A program made the translations under genes and the position numbers. This document shows, one piece after another, positions 1 through 11,542 of a stretch of 64,000 nt of DNA. The notes under the pieces were generated by a model. The model was not told the DNA's origin. It worked only from the letters and a program-made list of their open reading frames with translations, and did not search any database. The stretch's first letter is position 1; the number at the start of each line of letters is the position of its first letter. This stretch comes from Brachypodium distachyon (Eukaryota > Streptophyta > Magnoliopsida > Poales > Poaceae): NCBI RefSeq assembly GCF_000005505.3, contig NC_016132.3:50296914-50360913 (forward strand), given 5' to 3'.

Positions 1-866
1 CAAGGTTGCTGTAAATTTTGCTCTGTATTAGTTTTTCAAATGATACTTCCGTTTATTTATTAGATTTTTTTGCTATAGTGATGTTCATGCTAAAAAAATG
101 TGTTGATGTCTTGCGTTTGCCAGAACCTTCATAACAGGAAGCCTGTATAGTTTCTTAATATATATACCTGCCAGTTATTCTGCAACTGGTTGCAAAATAT
201 TATTCTGTGCACCAAAGTCTACTACCTGATGCTACCAGTACCAAGTATACTTGTGCACAATGGTATTTATCGTTTTTTGCTTGTTAAATGTTGACTTCGG
301 GTTTGCTTGTTATCATATCGTACATGAAAGATCTCGCTCCAGAGATCATATGGTGCATAGGCATGTTAGCCAAACAGAGATTGGACATAATTAATCTCCT
401 TCCAGAGGACAAGTGTTTACCCTGCCAAGGATCTATCCTCTTTGTGATTTTCTGAATTAGGGGCATGAACTGGTCATTGTTTAATCTATGGTCATCAGTT
501 GGTATTCCTAAGTATATAAAAGGTCAACTCCTCAACTAACTTAACATGTGAGCAATTCTTTGCTCCTCCTCCCGTCTGCAACCCAAAACATAAAAACCGG
601 TTTCTGAATATTGTTTTGTTATTGATCCAGTTGTCCTTCACTGGTAATTTTCTGAACAAGTAAGAGCCTTAAATTGTTTGAAAGAATTTAGCAAGCTCTC
701 ATTCTGAACACATACATCTATATACATCTATATACCTCTAGGAAGATTTTAATTAGCCTGAACGAATTTTGGTGTCCTTAATTAATTGGATTAGCAATGG
801 ATCATCAAACACTAGCAGGGACGGAGAACTGATATATGTGCGGCTGCTCTGGAGTCTGCACTCTGG
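1..866. other. intergenic, no gene recognised
   Basis: AT-rich sequence downstream of the DUF620 gene. I see only short open frames without family resemblance or splice context. The last 100-200 bases probably include the 3'UTR of the minus-strand DUF620 gene. Confidence 0.5.
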
Positions 867-2223
867 TCATCCTGCGTGCTGGTCGTCGCCCTCCTTCTTG
901 AGGTCAGACGGCGGCAGGAAATGGTCGGAGGAGAGGCCGTAGACGTTGAAGTCTGCCTCCTCCACCGTCCACGTCTCCTCCAGCTTCCTCTTGTGGTTGA
1001 CGGAGCCTTCGCCGTAGCGGAAGAGCGTGACGGCGGTCTTCCCGCCGTGCGCGATGTTGATGCCGTCGATGCAGCGGTAGTCGGAGATGACGGACTCCAT
1101 GCTGGTCTCCCAGAAGATGTTCTCGCTGCGTCTGGCGCCCTTCCCGGACTTCATCCGGAGCAGGTGCGAGTCCTCGAGCTGGATCAGCAGCCCCGTCCGC
1201 TGGCTGAAGTATCCCCACACCGTGTGGTGGATGATGTCGAACGCCGCCGCGCTCCGCGCCCGCAGCGTCGCCGCGCTCGCCTCCAGCTTCAGGATGAAGC
1301 ACTCCTCCCCGTTGATCACCTTCTCCCCGATGCACACCGCGTCCGAGAACAGGTTCGCGATCGACCGCGGGTCCAGGCCCTGCAAAACGGCAAGCAATAA
1401 TCGATTGGTTGATCGTTGCATCTGGAATGCACGCATCATTGACATTGGCATTGGTGGAAAACGATCGAGATGCGTGCCTGGAGGGAGCGGCGGAGGGGGC
1501 GGGGAGGGCCGCGGGAGACATGGGAGATCTCGGCGGCGGACTGGCGCCAGGCGACCTTGCCGTCGCTGCCGGCGCTCATCTTGTGGCCGGCCATGATGAG
1601 CTCGAAGTACCAGACCTCGGGGCACTTCTGCCAGAGCACGAAGCCGCCCACCTCGGCGCGGCCCTGGGCGGCCGTCACGGTCTGGTCGCCCAGGTGGAAC
1701 TCGGACGCGCACATCCGCACTTTGCCCACCGCGTACATGCTCTGCACGCTCTGCAGCGCCGCCTGCCCGCCCGTCGCCGCGATGTACTGCTGCATGATGT
1801 ACTTGGCCGTCGACGCTTGCTTCACAAAACACAAACACACGCACGTCATGGATTTCATTCATTCATCCTTGCCGTTCTGTACTGTACGTACAAAATGGAA
1901 CATGGCTTGCGATCACCCGATTTGCTTACGATGGAGGAGTCGCGGATGGAGCGGCTGAAGGCGCGGTCGTGGGGGACGGGGCAGGGGACGAGCGGGGAGC
2001 CGACGACGTTGAGGAAGAGCTGGAGCTCGGCGTTGGCGGCGGCGGCGGCGGGGCCCTCGGCGGTGGCGCGGTCGAAGGCCTGGGTCTTGAGCCAGGCGCG
2101 CATGTTGGCGCCCCGGCGCTTGTCGGAGCCGGGGGCGTTGGCGAGCATCTCGTCGGGGATGGGCACCTCCAGCACCGTGTCCAGGGAGTCGTCGCGGTCA
2201 TGGTTCGGGCACAGCTTCCTCAT
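867..2223 (-). CDS. DUF620 family protein, 3 exons
   Basis: Plant-specific DUF620 protein of unknown biochemical function, 382 residues when spliced, close to the usual family length. Exons on the minus strand are 2223-1930, 1819-1478 and 1379-867. The start MRKLCPNHDRDD is the characteristic N-terminus of this family. Exon 2 holds the conserved YIAATGG region and ends in RGPPRPLRRSLQ. Exon 3 continues GLDPRSIANLFSDA, then IGEKVINGEECFILKLEA, and contains the conserved HTVWGYFSQRTG. All exon junctions are phase 0. Intron 1 is GT-AG (gtaagc). Intron 2 can only be removed in frame by a GC donor (CAG|GCACGC at 1478/1477) with a normal AG at 1380. The family assignment is secure from conserved motifs. 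The function is unknown; no signal peptide or membrane segment is visible. The C-terminus is charged and hydrophilic. Confidence 0.9.
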
Positions 2224-2832
2224 CAGGCCACGCGGGCATCAACGGCCGGCGACCGGAACTGGAAAGACGGATGAGAGAAACAAGGGGAGGGAGGAACGAG
2301 AGGGGGAAAAGGAAAGGGCATGTTGAAGCGGACGCCATGCATTGGAAGCGAGGAATTAGTGGATCGCGCGGAGCCCGGAGGCTGAGGAGAGGCGCGGGTG
2401 CTACATTGAAATGGAGCCAAACTCTCCCAGAGAGCCCGTGCCCATGTTTGACACGCGTCCATCCGTGCCATGCGTGATGCGTTTGCATATATAGGAAACG
2501 GAGTTTCCTGTGCATGATCGATCTGCGCATGCAATTTCCAGCAATTTACCTGGACCGGTTAATTGGTGGATTTGTTTTGCATGAAACAGATTCCAGTGCG
2601 TGATCGCAACACTGGTATTAACATACGAACCTGAAGCTCATGGCCTTCTTCCAGGCAAAGAAATCAAACTCCATATATAAACATGAGCTAATCAAATTAC
2701 GAACATCTGAACATGAAAGGCGTACACAGACAAAGATCGAAGCAGAATAACCATTACATCTCCACCAGAGCAACAAAACATAAAGGGAAAAAAATGTGCT
2801 ACGTGACGCCACTTAATATATGGTCCAATTGA
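2224..2832. other. 5' flank of DUF620 gene and 3' flank of X8 gene
   Basis: Noncoding sequence between two minus-strand genes. A GC/purine-rich stretch around 2250-2420 probably belongs to the DUF620 5'UTR/promoter. The part below 2833 is the 3' region of the X8 gene. No other feature is seen. Confidence 0.4.
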
Positions 2833-3590
2833 TCACTGCACCAAGAAAGCAAGGATGGATGCAACGCCGAGGAGACCACGGAGACCAACGAACGCAGCAG
2901 CAGCACGAGGAGGAGCGTCGTTCTCCGGGCTCAACGTGTTCGCCGCAGGGCCGTACGCGCCGATCGGTGTCGTGAAGCTCCCTCCCATGCCGGGCGTAGT
3001 CGGGGAAGAAGAACTCGTGCCGTTCCCCGTCCCTGCAGCACTGTACATACAATGCACAGAAGCCAACCACATAGTTCAGTACACAAGGATCGGAAACAGA
3101 TGGAAAGTTGGAGATTACTAGTACAGTAGTACGTACCTCGGAGTTGCAGGGTACTTGCAAGTTCCGGAGCCTGCACAACACAAGTTACTAAGTTAGGAAT
3201 CAACACGCCGGCCACCGTGAGATCGAGGAAATTAATTGAGATGCCGAGTCCAGTCTACTGAAATCTGTGATCGGCGCACGTACTGGGGTCTGTGGAGGAG
3301 AGGGTGGCTGTGCCGCCGAAGTCGCAGCCGGTGGCGCCCTGGGTCTGGCTGTTCCGCTGGTAGTAGCTGTTTGCCGCGTAGGAGCAGTGCGCCGCCACCG
3401 AGTCCGGGCTGTGGCAGCTGCCCCCCGTCAGCACCGGGGCGCAGTCCGCGTCGTGCCCGCACGCGTAGTCCAGCGTCTTCTGCAGCGCCTCCTCCGTCGC
3501 GTTCGGCCTGCACACGCACCACGCCGCGCCTGATCCTCGCAATGGAACGGCCACCAACACCAGCAGCAACACCACCGGAGGCATCGTCAT
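2833..3590 (-). CDS. X8-domain GPI-anchored protein (PDCB-like), 3 exons
   Basis: Encodes a 182-residue secreted X8 (CBM43) domain protein of the plasmodesmata callose-binding type. Exons are 3590-3284, 3170-3137 (34 nt only) and 3040-2833, with phases 1 and 2 that join exactly. Residues 1-22 form a signal peptide (MTMPPVVLLLVLVAVPLRGS). The X8 domain follows, from AWCVCRPNA through LDYACG, DADCAPV, GGSCHSPDSV, HCSYAANSYYQ and CDFGGTAT to the SGTCKYP made by the micro-exon. Eight cysteines are visible. A Ser/Thr/Pro-rich linker follows, then a hydrophobic tail (GLLGVASILAFLVQ), as expected for GPI anchoring at the plasma membrane. X8 domains bind beta-1,3-glucan. By family, a role at callose of cell walls or plasmodesmata is inferred. 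No catalytic glucanase domain is present. Confidence 0.9.
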
Positions 3591-4870
3591 CGAGCAGCAA
3601 GCAATTTCTTTCTCTCTGGCTCGTCGACGACGCTGGTAGTTGTACGTGGGCAGTGGTGGCGATCGAGAGCGGCTTACTTTGCCTCGTACTTATTGGCCGT
3701 TCGGCGCGACGTCGACGCCCTCTTTTTTGCCCCCCTCCTCGTTCCTTTTTCGCTCTTTCCGACCATTTTCCGCAGGGTGTCGACTTTGGGCCGAGCCGCT
3801 GTGTTTTCTTCGACGCGAAGTTTGCGTTCCCGACCCATATTGCAGAGACACCTGTGGGTTTCTTCGGGCTGTTCTAGGCCTGGTTTATGGTCGACCGAGC
3901 CACCGTGCTCCAAAGTGAAGGGCTAAAGGCGAGGGAAAGTAGCAAAGCTGCAAAGTTGTTTGTGTGCTGTGCTGCTGTTCATCCTAGTGGTAGTGCTTAA
4001 CAGAGAGCCCCTGTTTGTTTTTGGAGGAAAAATAAAGGTAAAGCTGTATCAATCATTGTACATGCCCTCATATGATAGATACGTTCTTTTGTACAAGAGA
4101 AAAAGGGCGCATGTGATCCTGCATATACTCGGTAGGCCTGAACTTGTACCTGTGATGCTTTTATCAAGTACCATGAGTCACCATGCTTAGGTGTTGAGTT
4201 GAATATTCAGCTCAACACATTTTTGCTTTTGATTCGTAAGGAAGGCCTTGCAGATTCTTCTTAGCATCATGACAAATTAACCACCAAATTTTATTTTACT
4301 TCTTCAGGGGTCTTAGCTTTCCAAAGGTGTTCAAAAGATCATTTCAATTGGCAATCCCCTTTTACAGAAAGAAAGAAAAATAGGTCTGTACATGGATTCG
4401 ATTGTGAATTTCCCAGATTTTTGTCCAACGCATTTATTTATTTTTAGTTTTGGAGTTGCTAACCACGTAGTTCAGACTGTTTGTCCAACGCAATTTAGGA
4501 ACATCAGTTCCATTAACAAGCAGACATCTGCGTTGCCCAACATATCAACTGTAACATCTCCGGTCTAGTACAAACGGACCATGAATTTATCATGGTTACA
4601 GCAAATTTGAACTTATCAGAAGCAACATCTGACAACATATTAACGCTCAGATACGGAAAGATAAAATTTATTATGAAAGTTCTCAAGACCAGAGCACGCG
4701 AATGCTCATTTCAGTACAAGATTAGACAGGATCACGAGCATCACCACAACACAAGCCTGAACAGACTCAACATCCAGGACACATCACAACAACACACACC
4801 TGGGAAAGCAAACATCGTGACACAAATTGGCTTATTTCATGGCCGCGGAGAAACCTGCCTAGAAACTAGT
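3591..4870. other. intergenic between X8 gene and GST gene
   Basis: Contains the promoter side of the minus-strand X8 gene (about 3591-3900) and the 3' flank of the GST gene (about 4560-4870). A 28-nt near-palindrome (gtgttgag...ctcaacac, about 4192-4219) could form a hairpin. Open frames here lack any family similarity. Confidence 0.4.
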
Positions 4871-7800
4871 TTAAGATGATGGCTTCATCAGTGCAGCAAC
4901 CTTCTGGACAGATGGCTTAGCAAGCATGTCAGACCACCAGGCTTTCACATGTGGATAGGCGTCGAACAAGGAAGCATAGGGTGTAGCCGCCAAGCATAGG
5001 GTCGCAGAAACATGGTTAAGGTCTGCAAGACTGAGGAAGTCTCCAGCCAAGTACTTGCACTTGGTCAGGCGTGCCTCATACACCTCCAGCACCTTCTTCA
5101 GTTTCACAAGGTTTTCGTCAATGACTTTCTGGTCAGTGGCTCCCCCGAGCATAGGATGGATGAGGCACTCAAAGAGAATGGGGCTCAGCGCGGAAGTGTA
5201 CTGATGGGCCTCCACCTCGAGCCACACATCCACCATTGCTGACTCCTCGAGGTTGCCCTCCTTCAGCAGCTCTGGTTTGTTCTTGCGGCATGCATACTTG
5301 CAAATAGCACGGGATTCTAACAGGAAGAGAAAAACAACAAAACCAGAGTTATGATAATCAACACGTTGGTAAATACCCAAGGATTCCAAAGTTGTATGGT
5401 ACTAATTTATCCTGGTTAAATAAATTGATCGAAGACTAACAAAACAATGACAAAACCCCTAACATTTCTAAACTTGATTAAATTTGAAATGATAACTACA
5501 TACATATATGATGAGAATTCAAATAGCAAACATATAAGCATTTGCCAGAAACTTATGTTCCTTTTTCATTCTGAAACAGAATAAAGCTCATGTTTGGTCA
5601 TTATATTACTTCACAATTCTGAAAAAAAGCATACAAGAGCAAGTTGATGAATATTCAAGTACATATTGCTATATTCATTTATTAAATTTCAGGTGATGTT
5701 TTGACCAGAATGGCAACAGCCTCACAGCACTTATGGAAATGATAACGTGCTGCTCTATGCTTGGTCCTTCCTGATCAATTACTACTCTGGTTTCTATCAG
5801 CAGCATAATAAGAAAAACTATAAAAAAAATTGACGGGCTAAAACTATAATTATATTGACCAAGTGGAAATATTGAACAGCATGACAACCAAGCCCGAAAA
5901 TTATACTCCTCGTAACATAATGACAAACAAACAAATACACATAATTGGTTTTTTTAATCATGTCGTCATAATGCAAGTGAAGCTGATCCTGTGCTTCGAG
6001 TAAAATGTCAGGTATTCCTCCGTCCAACAAAAGATGTCTCAAGTTTGTCAAAATTTGGATGTATCTAGACATGACTTAGTGTATAGATGCATTCAAATTT
6101 GGTCAAAGTTGAGACATCTTTTGTTGGACGGAGGGAGTACCATTTTCTCCCATGTGGAAATGCCAGGTTTATTATGTTAGGAAATAAGGCAACACTATAA
6201 ACAACAAAATAAACTATCACAACTAAATATTGTAAAAGCATCACGACCTTTTGTAGTTCTATTTATGAGGGTAGGAACAAAGAAAACATATAAAGAGATA
6301 GCATCATACCCCAAACGTACAAGTCACCATCCTGCAAAGCTGGCACTTGACCAAAGGGCTGCAGAGAACCATATGAAGAAAGTGAGTTTTGACAATCAGA
6401 TGCCACACCTCTAAAACCAGGAACATGTCACAGTTGCTATGACACTAAGATCCGTTGCCCAAAAGTTATGACATTATGATAACACTCTTAAGGGAAAAGA
6501 CTCCCATTGTTCTACAGATAAACACATGCTTCTTTGACTTAAAAAATGGTGATACATGCTAGCAAACAGTCAAGTTGCTCTATCATAAAACAGTTGAAAA
6601 TATATATACATTAAAAATATCTCGTAATAGCAAAATAATCGTATAAATATGTACTTTGACGTTCAAAATACATGGCTAATTTCACATTCAAAAAATTTGT
6701 AGCTACGATAGGGCCAAACAAATTTGCCTGAAAAGTTCAGCTTAAACAGGCAATACAGGCTTAGAATTACCCCTATGTTTGCCGGTCTGAAATTTAGATG
6801 GCATCAATCTTCAAAACTGATAGAATAGCAGGGAAGAAGTTATCAGGTGCATGCTTCTTATAATGTGTGGCTGGAAAGTCTGTGGCTTCATGGGGGTTGG
6901 GTTGGGGGGGGGGGGGGGGGTGCTGGTGGTGCTAATTGCAGACCCATTCTTTTGCTCCTAAATCCTAATGTCCGATTATTAATACGGTTAGTCTAGCAGT
7001 TGACTTTTGGGTACTCCAGACTCTCATAAACAAGGCTTGTTTTGATAACAAGTAGATTAGGTCTACAGCTGAGATCATATGTTATATGTTGCATGTGTTC
7101 GTCTCTGTCAAGGCTTCACAACGACGAAAATAAACAGGCAGTGTTGAGTGCTTCTACTTTTATCGTGCAGACTGAAGCATTGGGTGAACACTCCCGGGTG
7201 ACTCATGGACATGATGCAAGGGAAACGCTTATGCTCAGGATAACTCATGGAAGCGATGCTGATGGGACGTCTATCATGCTGTCTCCATGATGCTGCTATG
7301 GAACCAAAAATAAGTGCACTGGGCTGCAATTTAATTTATATGGTAATCTGAATAGTGGCTGCCTTTTGCTTTGCTTTGCGTTCTGCTGGTAGTTCTCTGA
7401 GCATTAACAGGTTGCTTGGGGCTCCTGGGTTGATGCTGGGTGACTAAACAAGTAAGCACCGACATGTTTGAAGAGAAAAAAAAAACATCTAGATCTCGTT
7501 TTCCACATTTTAGTCCAAAACTTGCAGTTACTAGCAGTACAAGGTCTGCGAGTAATAGGGTGAGTGGCGTCGGTGCTGTGTGCAGGAAGTGTGGATCTGG
7601 GGAAGATAAGTTTTTCTAAAGTGCAACTTGGCTAAAGTCAACTGACTAAAGATTTAGGTCACCACGTGGTCCACGCCCAAGTGGTTGGCCAATCTGAAAC
7701 AACCCATGAAAAATCCACATTTTAAATTCCTTGAGACTGAGATGTGCCAATTGTGAAACAAAGTTTAATGACCCATCGATGCCTAGTCTTGAATCTTAAA

Positions 7801-8183
7801 TTCGTTAAATAATTTCTTGAGAGATAATAATTCGTTAAATTAACAGTGAGAGATTACGGACGACAGCAAAATCTCTCCAAATAACAGTGGTAAGAGATAT
7901 GGAACCGACCCCTCTCGCCGAGTTTACTTTTCGTTTTGCCGACCGCAGCACGAGAACGAAATCATTAAAACTGGAAGTATCTATGGAGGGCAAGGAGACA
8001 GGAGCGGCGCGCGCAGCGATTTAGGGTACGTACGTTCCTGGCGACGTGCTCGGGGCTCTTGTGCTCGCCGGTGCCGAAGTTGATGGGCACGAGCTCGTAC
8101 TCGACGCCGGCCTCCTCCAGGGCCGCCACGCACCTCGTCACGTTCCACGACAGGGTCGGGCCGTACAGCTTCACCGGAGCCAT
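4871..8183 (-). CDS. phi-class glutathione S-transferase, 3 exons
   Basis: Encodes a 214-residue phi-class GST, a cytosolic dimeric enzyme conjugating glutathione to electrophiles. Exons are 8183-8034, 6358-6310 and 5316-4871, the three-exon layout usual for phi GSTs. The thioredoxin-like N-domain begins MAPVKLYGPTLSWNVTRC. Ser12 matches the phi-class catalytic serine. Exon 2 encodes PFGQVPALQDGDLYVW, with the cis-Pro GSH-site region. The junction creates the ESRAI motif (Glu67-Ser68) that contacts the glutathione gamma-glutamyl group. Exon 3 is the all-helical C-domain, including YLAGDFLSLADLNH and the C-terminal WWSDMLAKPSVQKV. Intron 1 is 1.67 kb, with a 17-base G run; intron 2 is 1.0 kb and contains a Stowaway MITE. 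The substrate cannot be told from sequence; herbicide or lipid-peroxide detoxification is typical of the class. Confidence 0.95.
6015..6137. mobile_element. Stowaway MITE in GST intron 2
   Basis: A 123-bp fold-back element flanked by TA. Termini TTCCTCCGTCCAACAAAAGA and its inverted partner TCTTTTGTTGGACGGAGGGA pair well. The interior is a long AT-rich inverted repeat. This is typical of Tc1/mariner-derived Stowaway elements of grasses. Confidence 0.9.
6904..6920 (+). repeat. 17-base poly-G tract
   Basis: An uninterrupted G run inside GST intron 1, preceded by further G clusters (GGGGG, GGG). In the pre-mRNA, transcribed from the minus strand, it is a C tract. It could be a length-variable or G-quadruplex-prone site. 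Confidence 0.7.
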
Positions 8184-8530
8184 CGCTAATCCCTTCTCAC
8201 TCTCTCTCAAACCCCTCTCCTCTGCTCTCTTTCTCTCCTTCTCTCTGGGCAAAGAGTCTCGATGGGTGGAGAAGAGCACGCTTGGGCCCCGGTTTAATAG
8301 GCAGTGGTGGACTGGAAGACGGGAACAGAACAGATGCGGCCGGCCGCGGAGTGGGTGCCGGGTAGCCGGTAGCGGTAGGTGAGGTGCGCGGTGGGTCAAT
8401 GGCAGCAGCTTCCGTTTCTTTAACCATTTCAAGTACTACCAGTACTTGGATAATTAGTTTCCTGTGCTGATTAGTCGTATCGTGACCCTCCGTTAAGTTT
8501 ATTTAGCGACAGACGCAAGTGCTGACGCTC
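8184..8530. promoter_or_regulatory. GST promoter/5'UTR region
   Basis: Sequence immediately upstream of the GST start. The minus strand is pyrimidine-rich just before the ATG, with CT-repeat-like leader sequence that is common in plant 5'UTRs. A TATTAAA-like element lies near 8290-8300. Assignment is by position only. Confidence 0.4.
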
Positions 8531-8883
8531 GATTAGAATTTGCTCCACCGAGGCAGGGAGATGTGCGTGTCTCCTTTCCCCGTCAATTTTCATTTTAGTT
8601 TAGTTCACTGTATAGTTGAGTATCGTCCTTCCGAGGTTGTTTATTTAGGAACATCTGGTCTCACACGCCACTTAGTCTCACACACAAGTACTCACGACGT
8701 CTACTTATCATTAGTAATTGTAGTCCTGTGCATCAGCTTCAAACATAGCAGCCGCAGCCGGCCACACACACTTCCGGAGTTCTCGGTTGATTGGTGCGAG
8801 GCAATGTCCCCTCCTTATCCGTCCGCCACTCAGCCGGCGGGAAGAATGTGGATCCTGGATCTACGTTACGACATGGTATTAAG

Positions 8884-9190
8884 GTTTTTGACAAAAAAAA
8901 CTAAGGGGGGGGGGGGGGGGGGGGGGGTGGGGGGAAGAAGAAAACCTTTCTCACACAGACCTAGAAAATCCCCCCTCATGGCCCACCCGTACACAGCGGC
9001 ACCGCGGCGTCACGTGAGATCAAAGCCGGCTTTGACCTGTGCTTTGTTATGGGACAGACGAGGGGATTTTTTTAACCCTCCGGCCTGAAATTCGCTCCCA
9101 ATGGGAGTCGAACCCAGGACCAAAGGGGTGCCACTAGAGCCTCTATGTTGGATGGTGCAATATAATAGGCTTTCTGACTATTGATCCCTC
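8884..9190 (-). mobile_element. SINE-like repeat with tRNA-type B box
   Basis: On the minus strand, a block around 9095-9125 reads like the T-arm/B-box of a tRNA (GGTTCGACTCCC). It is followed by sequence of the kind repeated in grass genomes, ending in a C-rich tract. No intact tRNA cloverleaf can be drawn. I call it a degenerate tRNA-derived or other short retroelement. The boundaries are uncertain. Confidence 0.35.
8905..8934 (+). repeat. 23-base poly-G tract
   Basis: A run of 23 G, one T, then six G. It is the longest homopolymer in the window and probably the low-complexity end of the adjacent SINE-like repeat. Confidence 0.8.
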
Positions 9191-9535
9191 TCGTCGTCAA
9201 CTAATTTCGTCGGAGGCGTAAAAGATGGTGAGAGTATTTGGTCGTTGCTAGTAATTCAACGAATGTTTTTTGTGTAGGGTACGTTTTTTCATTTAGACTT
9301 TCGTTTTTGTCTATTGGGCCCTAATTTTTGAAAATCTAGTGCTAGTTGTATATGTGGAATGGATATCAGGTCTGAATTGGTCTAACTTTTGAATGTGTTG
9401 GAAGACTCCCCCCACCCCAAAAAAAAATGTGTAGGAAGACATATCTAAGATGTTTGACTTTGTCCTAAATTATTTTTAATTTTTTTAATTTTTTTAATTT
9501 ATAGACTTTTATTCGTCATGATATATATTTTCATA

Positions 9536-9659
9536 CGTCCTCCGTCCAACAAAAGATATCTCAAGTTTATCAAATTTTGGATGTACGTAGACATGAATTA
9601 GTGTATAGATGCATTCAAATTTAGTCAAAGAGGATACATTATTTATTGGACGGAGGAAG
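9536..9659. mobile_element. Stowaway MITE
   Basis: TA-flanked fold-back element of the same subfamily as the one in GST intron 2 (CTCCGTCCAACAAAAGATAT ... TTGGACGGAGGAAG), slightly degraded at the right arm. Confidence 0.85.
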
Positions 9660-9674
9660 TAATATATTTATCAT

Positions 9675-9760
9675 CCACCTTTTTGTCTCCACGGCTAGTC
9701 CTATCCTCAACCTTTGTCCACCTTTTTGTCTCCATGGCTAGTCCTGTCCTCAACCTTTGT
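9675..9760 (+). repeat. 43-bp tandem duplication
   Basis: Two adjacent 43-bp copies beginning CCACCTTTTTGTCTCCA, differing at about two positions. They lie immediately right of a Stowaway element. No coding content. Confidence 0.8.
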
Positions 9761-10518
9761 GCGCATCAGATTGCTACTGGCCGGTGTTTTTGCTCCTATC
9801 ATAGACGAAAGAGATGTTTATGGTTTATCTCGTGAAACGAACACGGCACACCATCCTACTTTTGTCCAAACAGAACGAAGGGTCGACTCGTCCTCGTGGT
9901 CCATAACACTGTTCTTAACGAAAACAGAAGATTGACATTTAATATGTCCTGGCCGGGATATACAGAGAAAACTCTAGAACTTGCACGATCCATTCTTAGG
10001 TGAAACATCACAAAGCACAGGACAAGAGTACTGCATTACGGGATCAATATTTCCTTGGAAATTTTCTGGATAACTCAGCAATGATGTGCTAGTTGTTTCG
10101 ACTTGTCATCAGTCGCGGAATCGCCAAACAACCAAGAGAAGCTCCCTGAGTGTCACAATGCATTACTTTTGGCAGGGCGTGTCCCCAAAAGCACATGTCG
10201 ATAATGGAAGTGGAAAAAGAAAGGAAAACTTATGCTTGGAGCGTAAGCAGGTAGCTCGAATGATAGATGACAGAAGTTGGAGTAGGTTGTCGGCGCAATG
10301 CAAAGAGGTTCCGTACCCGAGTTTGATGTAATGGCGATTTTTAATGTTTCCCGGGTTAAAATGTTTATCTCCTCTGGATTAAGTGTCAATTTAGAATAGT
10401 TTTTTAAAAGGTGTAGCCCACAGTACCTGCATATGCTCACGTAGGGAACGATCTGATTTTATTGATTCAAATCGATACATGATACAAATAACAAAGATAC
10501 TCAACAAAATTAAAAGAT

Positions 10519-10851
10519 TCATTGTAGTCCTTCGGAATAAACTTCTCTTAATCCATCATTTACATCTTGATACTTCTCCACGTAATCGTTGACAAAATTG
10601 CAGGATACCACGCTTGCACAAGCTGAACTAACTTCAAAGGTTTTGAAAAGCCACATGAGCCGCCAGCTCAAACGGTGAGAACCTAAGATCACTGAACGCA
10701 CTATGGCCGGGGTCATACCCCTTGTAAGACAAGCTGTAAAATTATTTCTCTGTCGATGAATCAACAAGAAAAAGATCAAAAATCCGAAAACACATGCAGT
10801 GAGAACCACTAACTTCATGGCACGTCTACACCAGAACGATGAATGAGCCAA
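10519..10851 (-). CDS. unrecognised 110-codon open frame
   Basis: A single-exon frame beginning MAHSSFWCRRAMKLVV, with one strongly hydrophobic segment at about residues 13-31 (LVVLTACVFGFLIFFLLI) followed by a polar tail. I recognise no family. Codon composition is AT-rich, unlike the GC-rich first exons nearby, and no TATA box or splice sites support it. It could be a chance frame or a degenerate fragment. Confidence 0.15.
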   Translation of the reverse strand: MAHSSFWCRRAMKLVVLTACVFGFLIFFLLIHRQRNNFTACLTRGMTPAIVRSVILGSHRLSWRLMWLFKTFEVSSACASVVSCNFVNDYVEKYQDVNDGLREVYSEGLQ

Positions 10852-10932
10852 GACACCAATCTTCTAGATGACGGCGTCTCCATCGAAAAAGCGTCCTCGA
10901 AAAACACACAAAAACCTAACAAAAAAAAGGTA

Positions 10933-11045
10933 CTCCCTTCGATCCATATTAATTGTCGAAATATTACATGTATCTATACACTTTTTAAGTATAGATACAT
11001 CTATATTTAGGCAAATTTGAGACAACTAATATGAATCGGAGTGAA
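10933..11045. mobile_element. Stowaway MITE, second subfamily
   Basis: TA-flanked 113-bp fold-back element with the interior signature TTGTCGAAATATTACATGTA. This differs from the GATGTCTCAAG subfamily. Arms pair around TATTAATTGTC/GACAACTAATA. Confidence 0.85.
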
Positions 11046-11542
11046 TAGTAAAACTTGATGCCAGACATTGATCCGTGTTTCACTCACCTCTTATGAACAG
11101 ATTGGTTTTTTTTTAAAATAAGTTACGGACAAATTGGATGTGAGAGGGGAGAGGAACCACTCGAGATAGTTTTTTTTTTAGGGGACGCTGGAGATAGATG
11201 GAAGCCACCACCTATCCTGCCGACCGATGCGGACAATCAACCTTGCGGCCGATGCGCAGTGTTGATGCGGCCCTTCTGGGGCGTGCCGGGGATAGGCCCA
11301 CATTCGTGGAGTTGCCTCTTTCACCCAAACGCGTGAAGCGCCCGTGCGGACATACCGGACGGCCCAAACGGCCAAACCCGCGCGATAAAGCCCATGCTTG
11401 CCAGGTTCTCTCTCTGCTCGCTGGGTCCCTGCCCATTCCTTCCTCCGCAAGAACAAAACGAGTGGATACCGGGACAGGGCCCAACCGGAGTCCGGAGCAT
11501 AGCTGCTCGCGGCGCCGGCGCGGCACCAACTCGCTTGAACCG
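11046..11542. promoter_or_regulatory. promoter/5' flank of DUF155 gene
   Basis: GC-rich sequence immediately upstream of the DUF155 start codon. An open frame continues in phase from 11198, but it lacks family similarity upstream of 11543, so I treat this stretch as promoter plus 5'UTR. Confidence 0.4.

Noticed and set aside
9095..9125. tRNA gene
   Set aside because: Only a T-arm/B-box-like word (GGTTCGACTCCC on the minus strand) is present; no acceptor stem or anticodon arm can be drawn.
11198..11542. In-frame extension upstream of the DUF155 gene start
   Set aside because: The frame is open, but the sequence has no family similarity. MGRLRACSRLYRLLEKRPPP at 11543 is a natural organelle presequence. 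I kept 11543.
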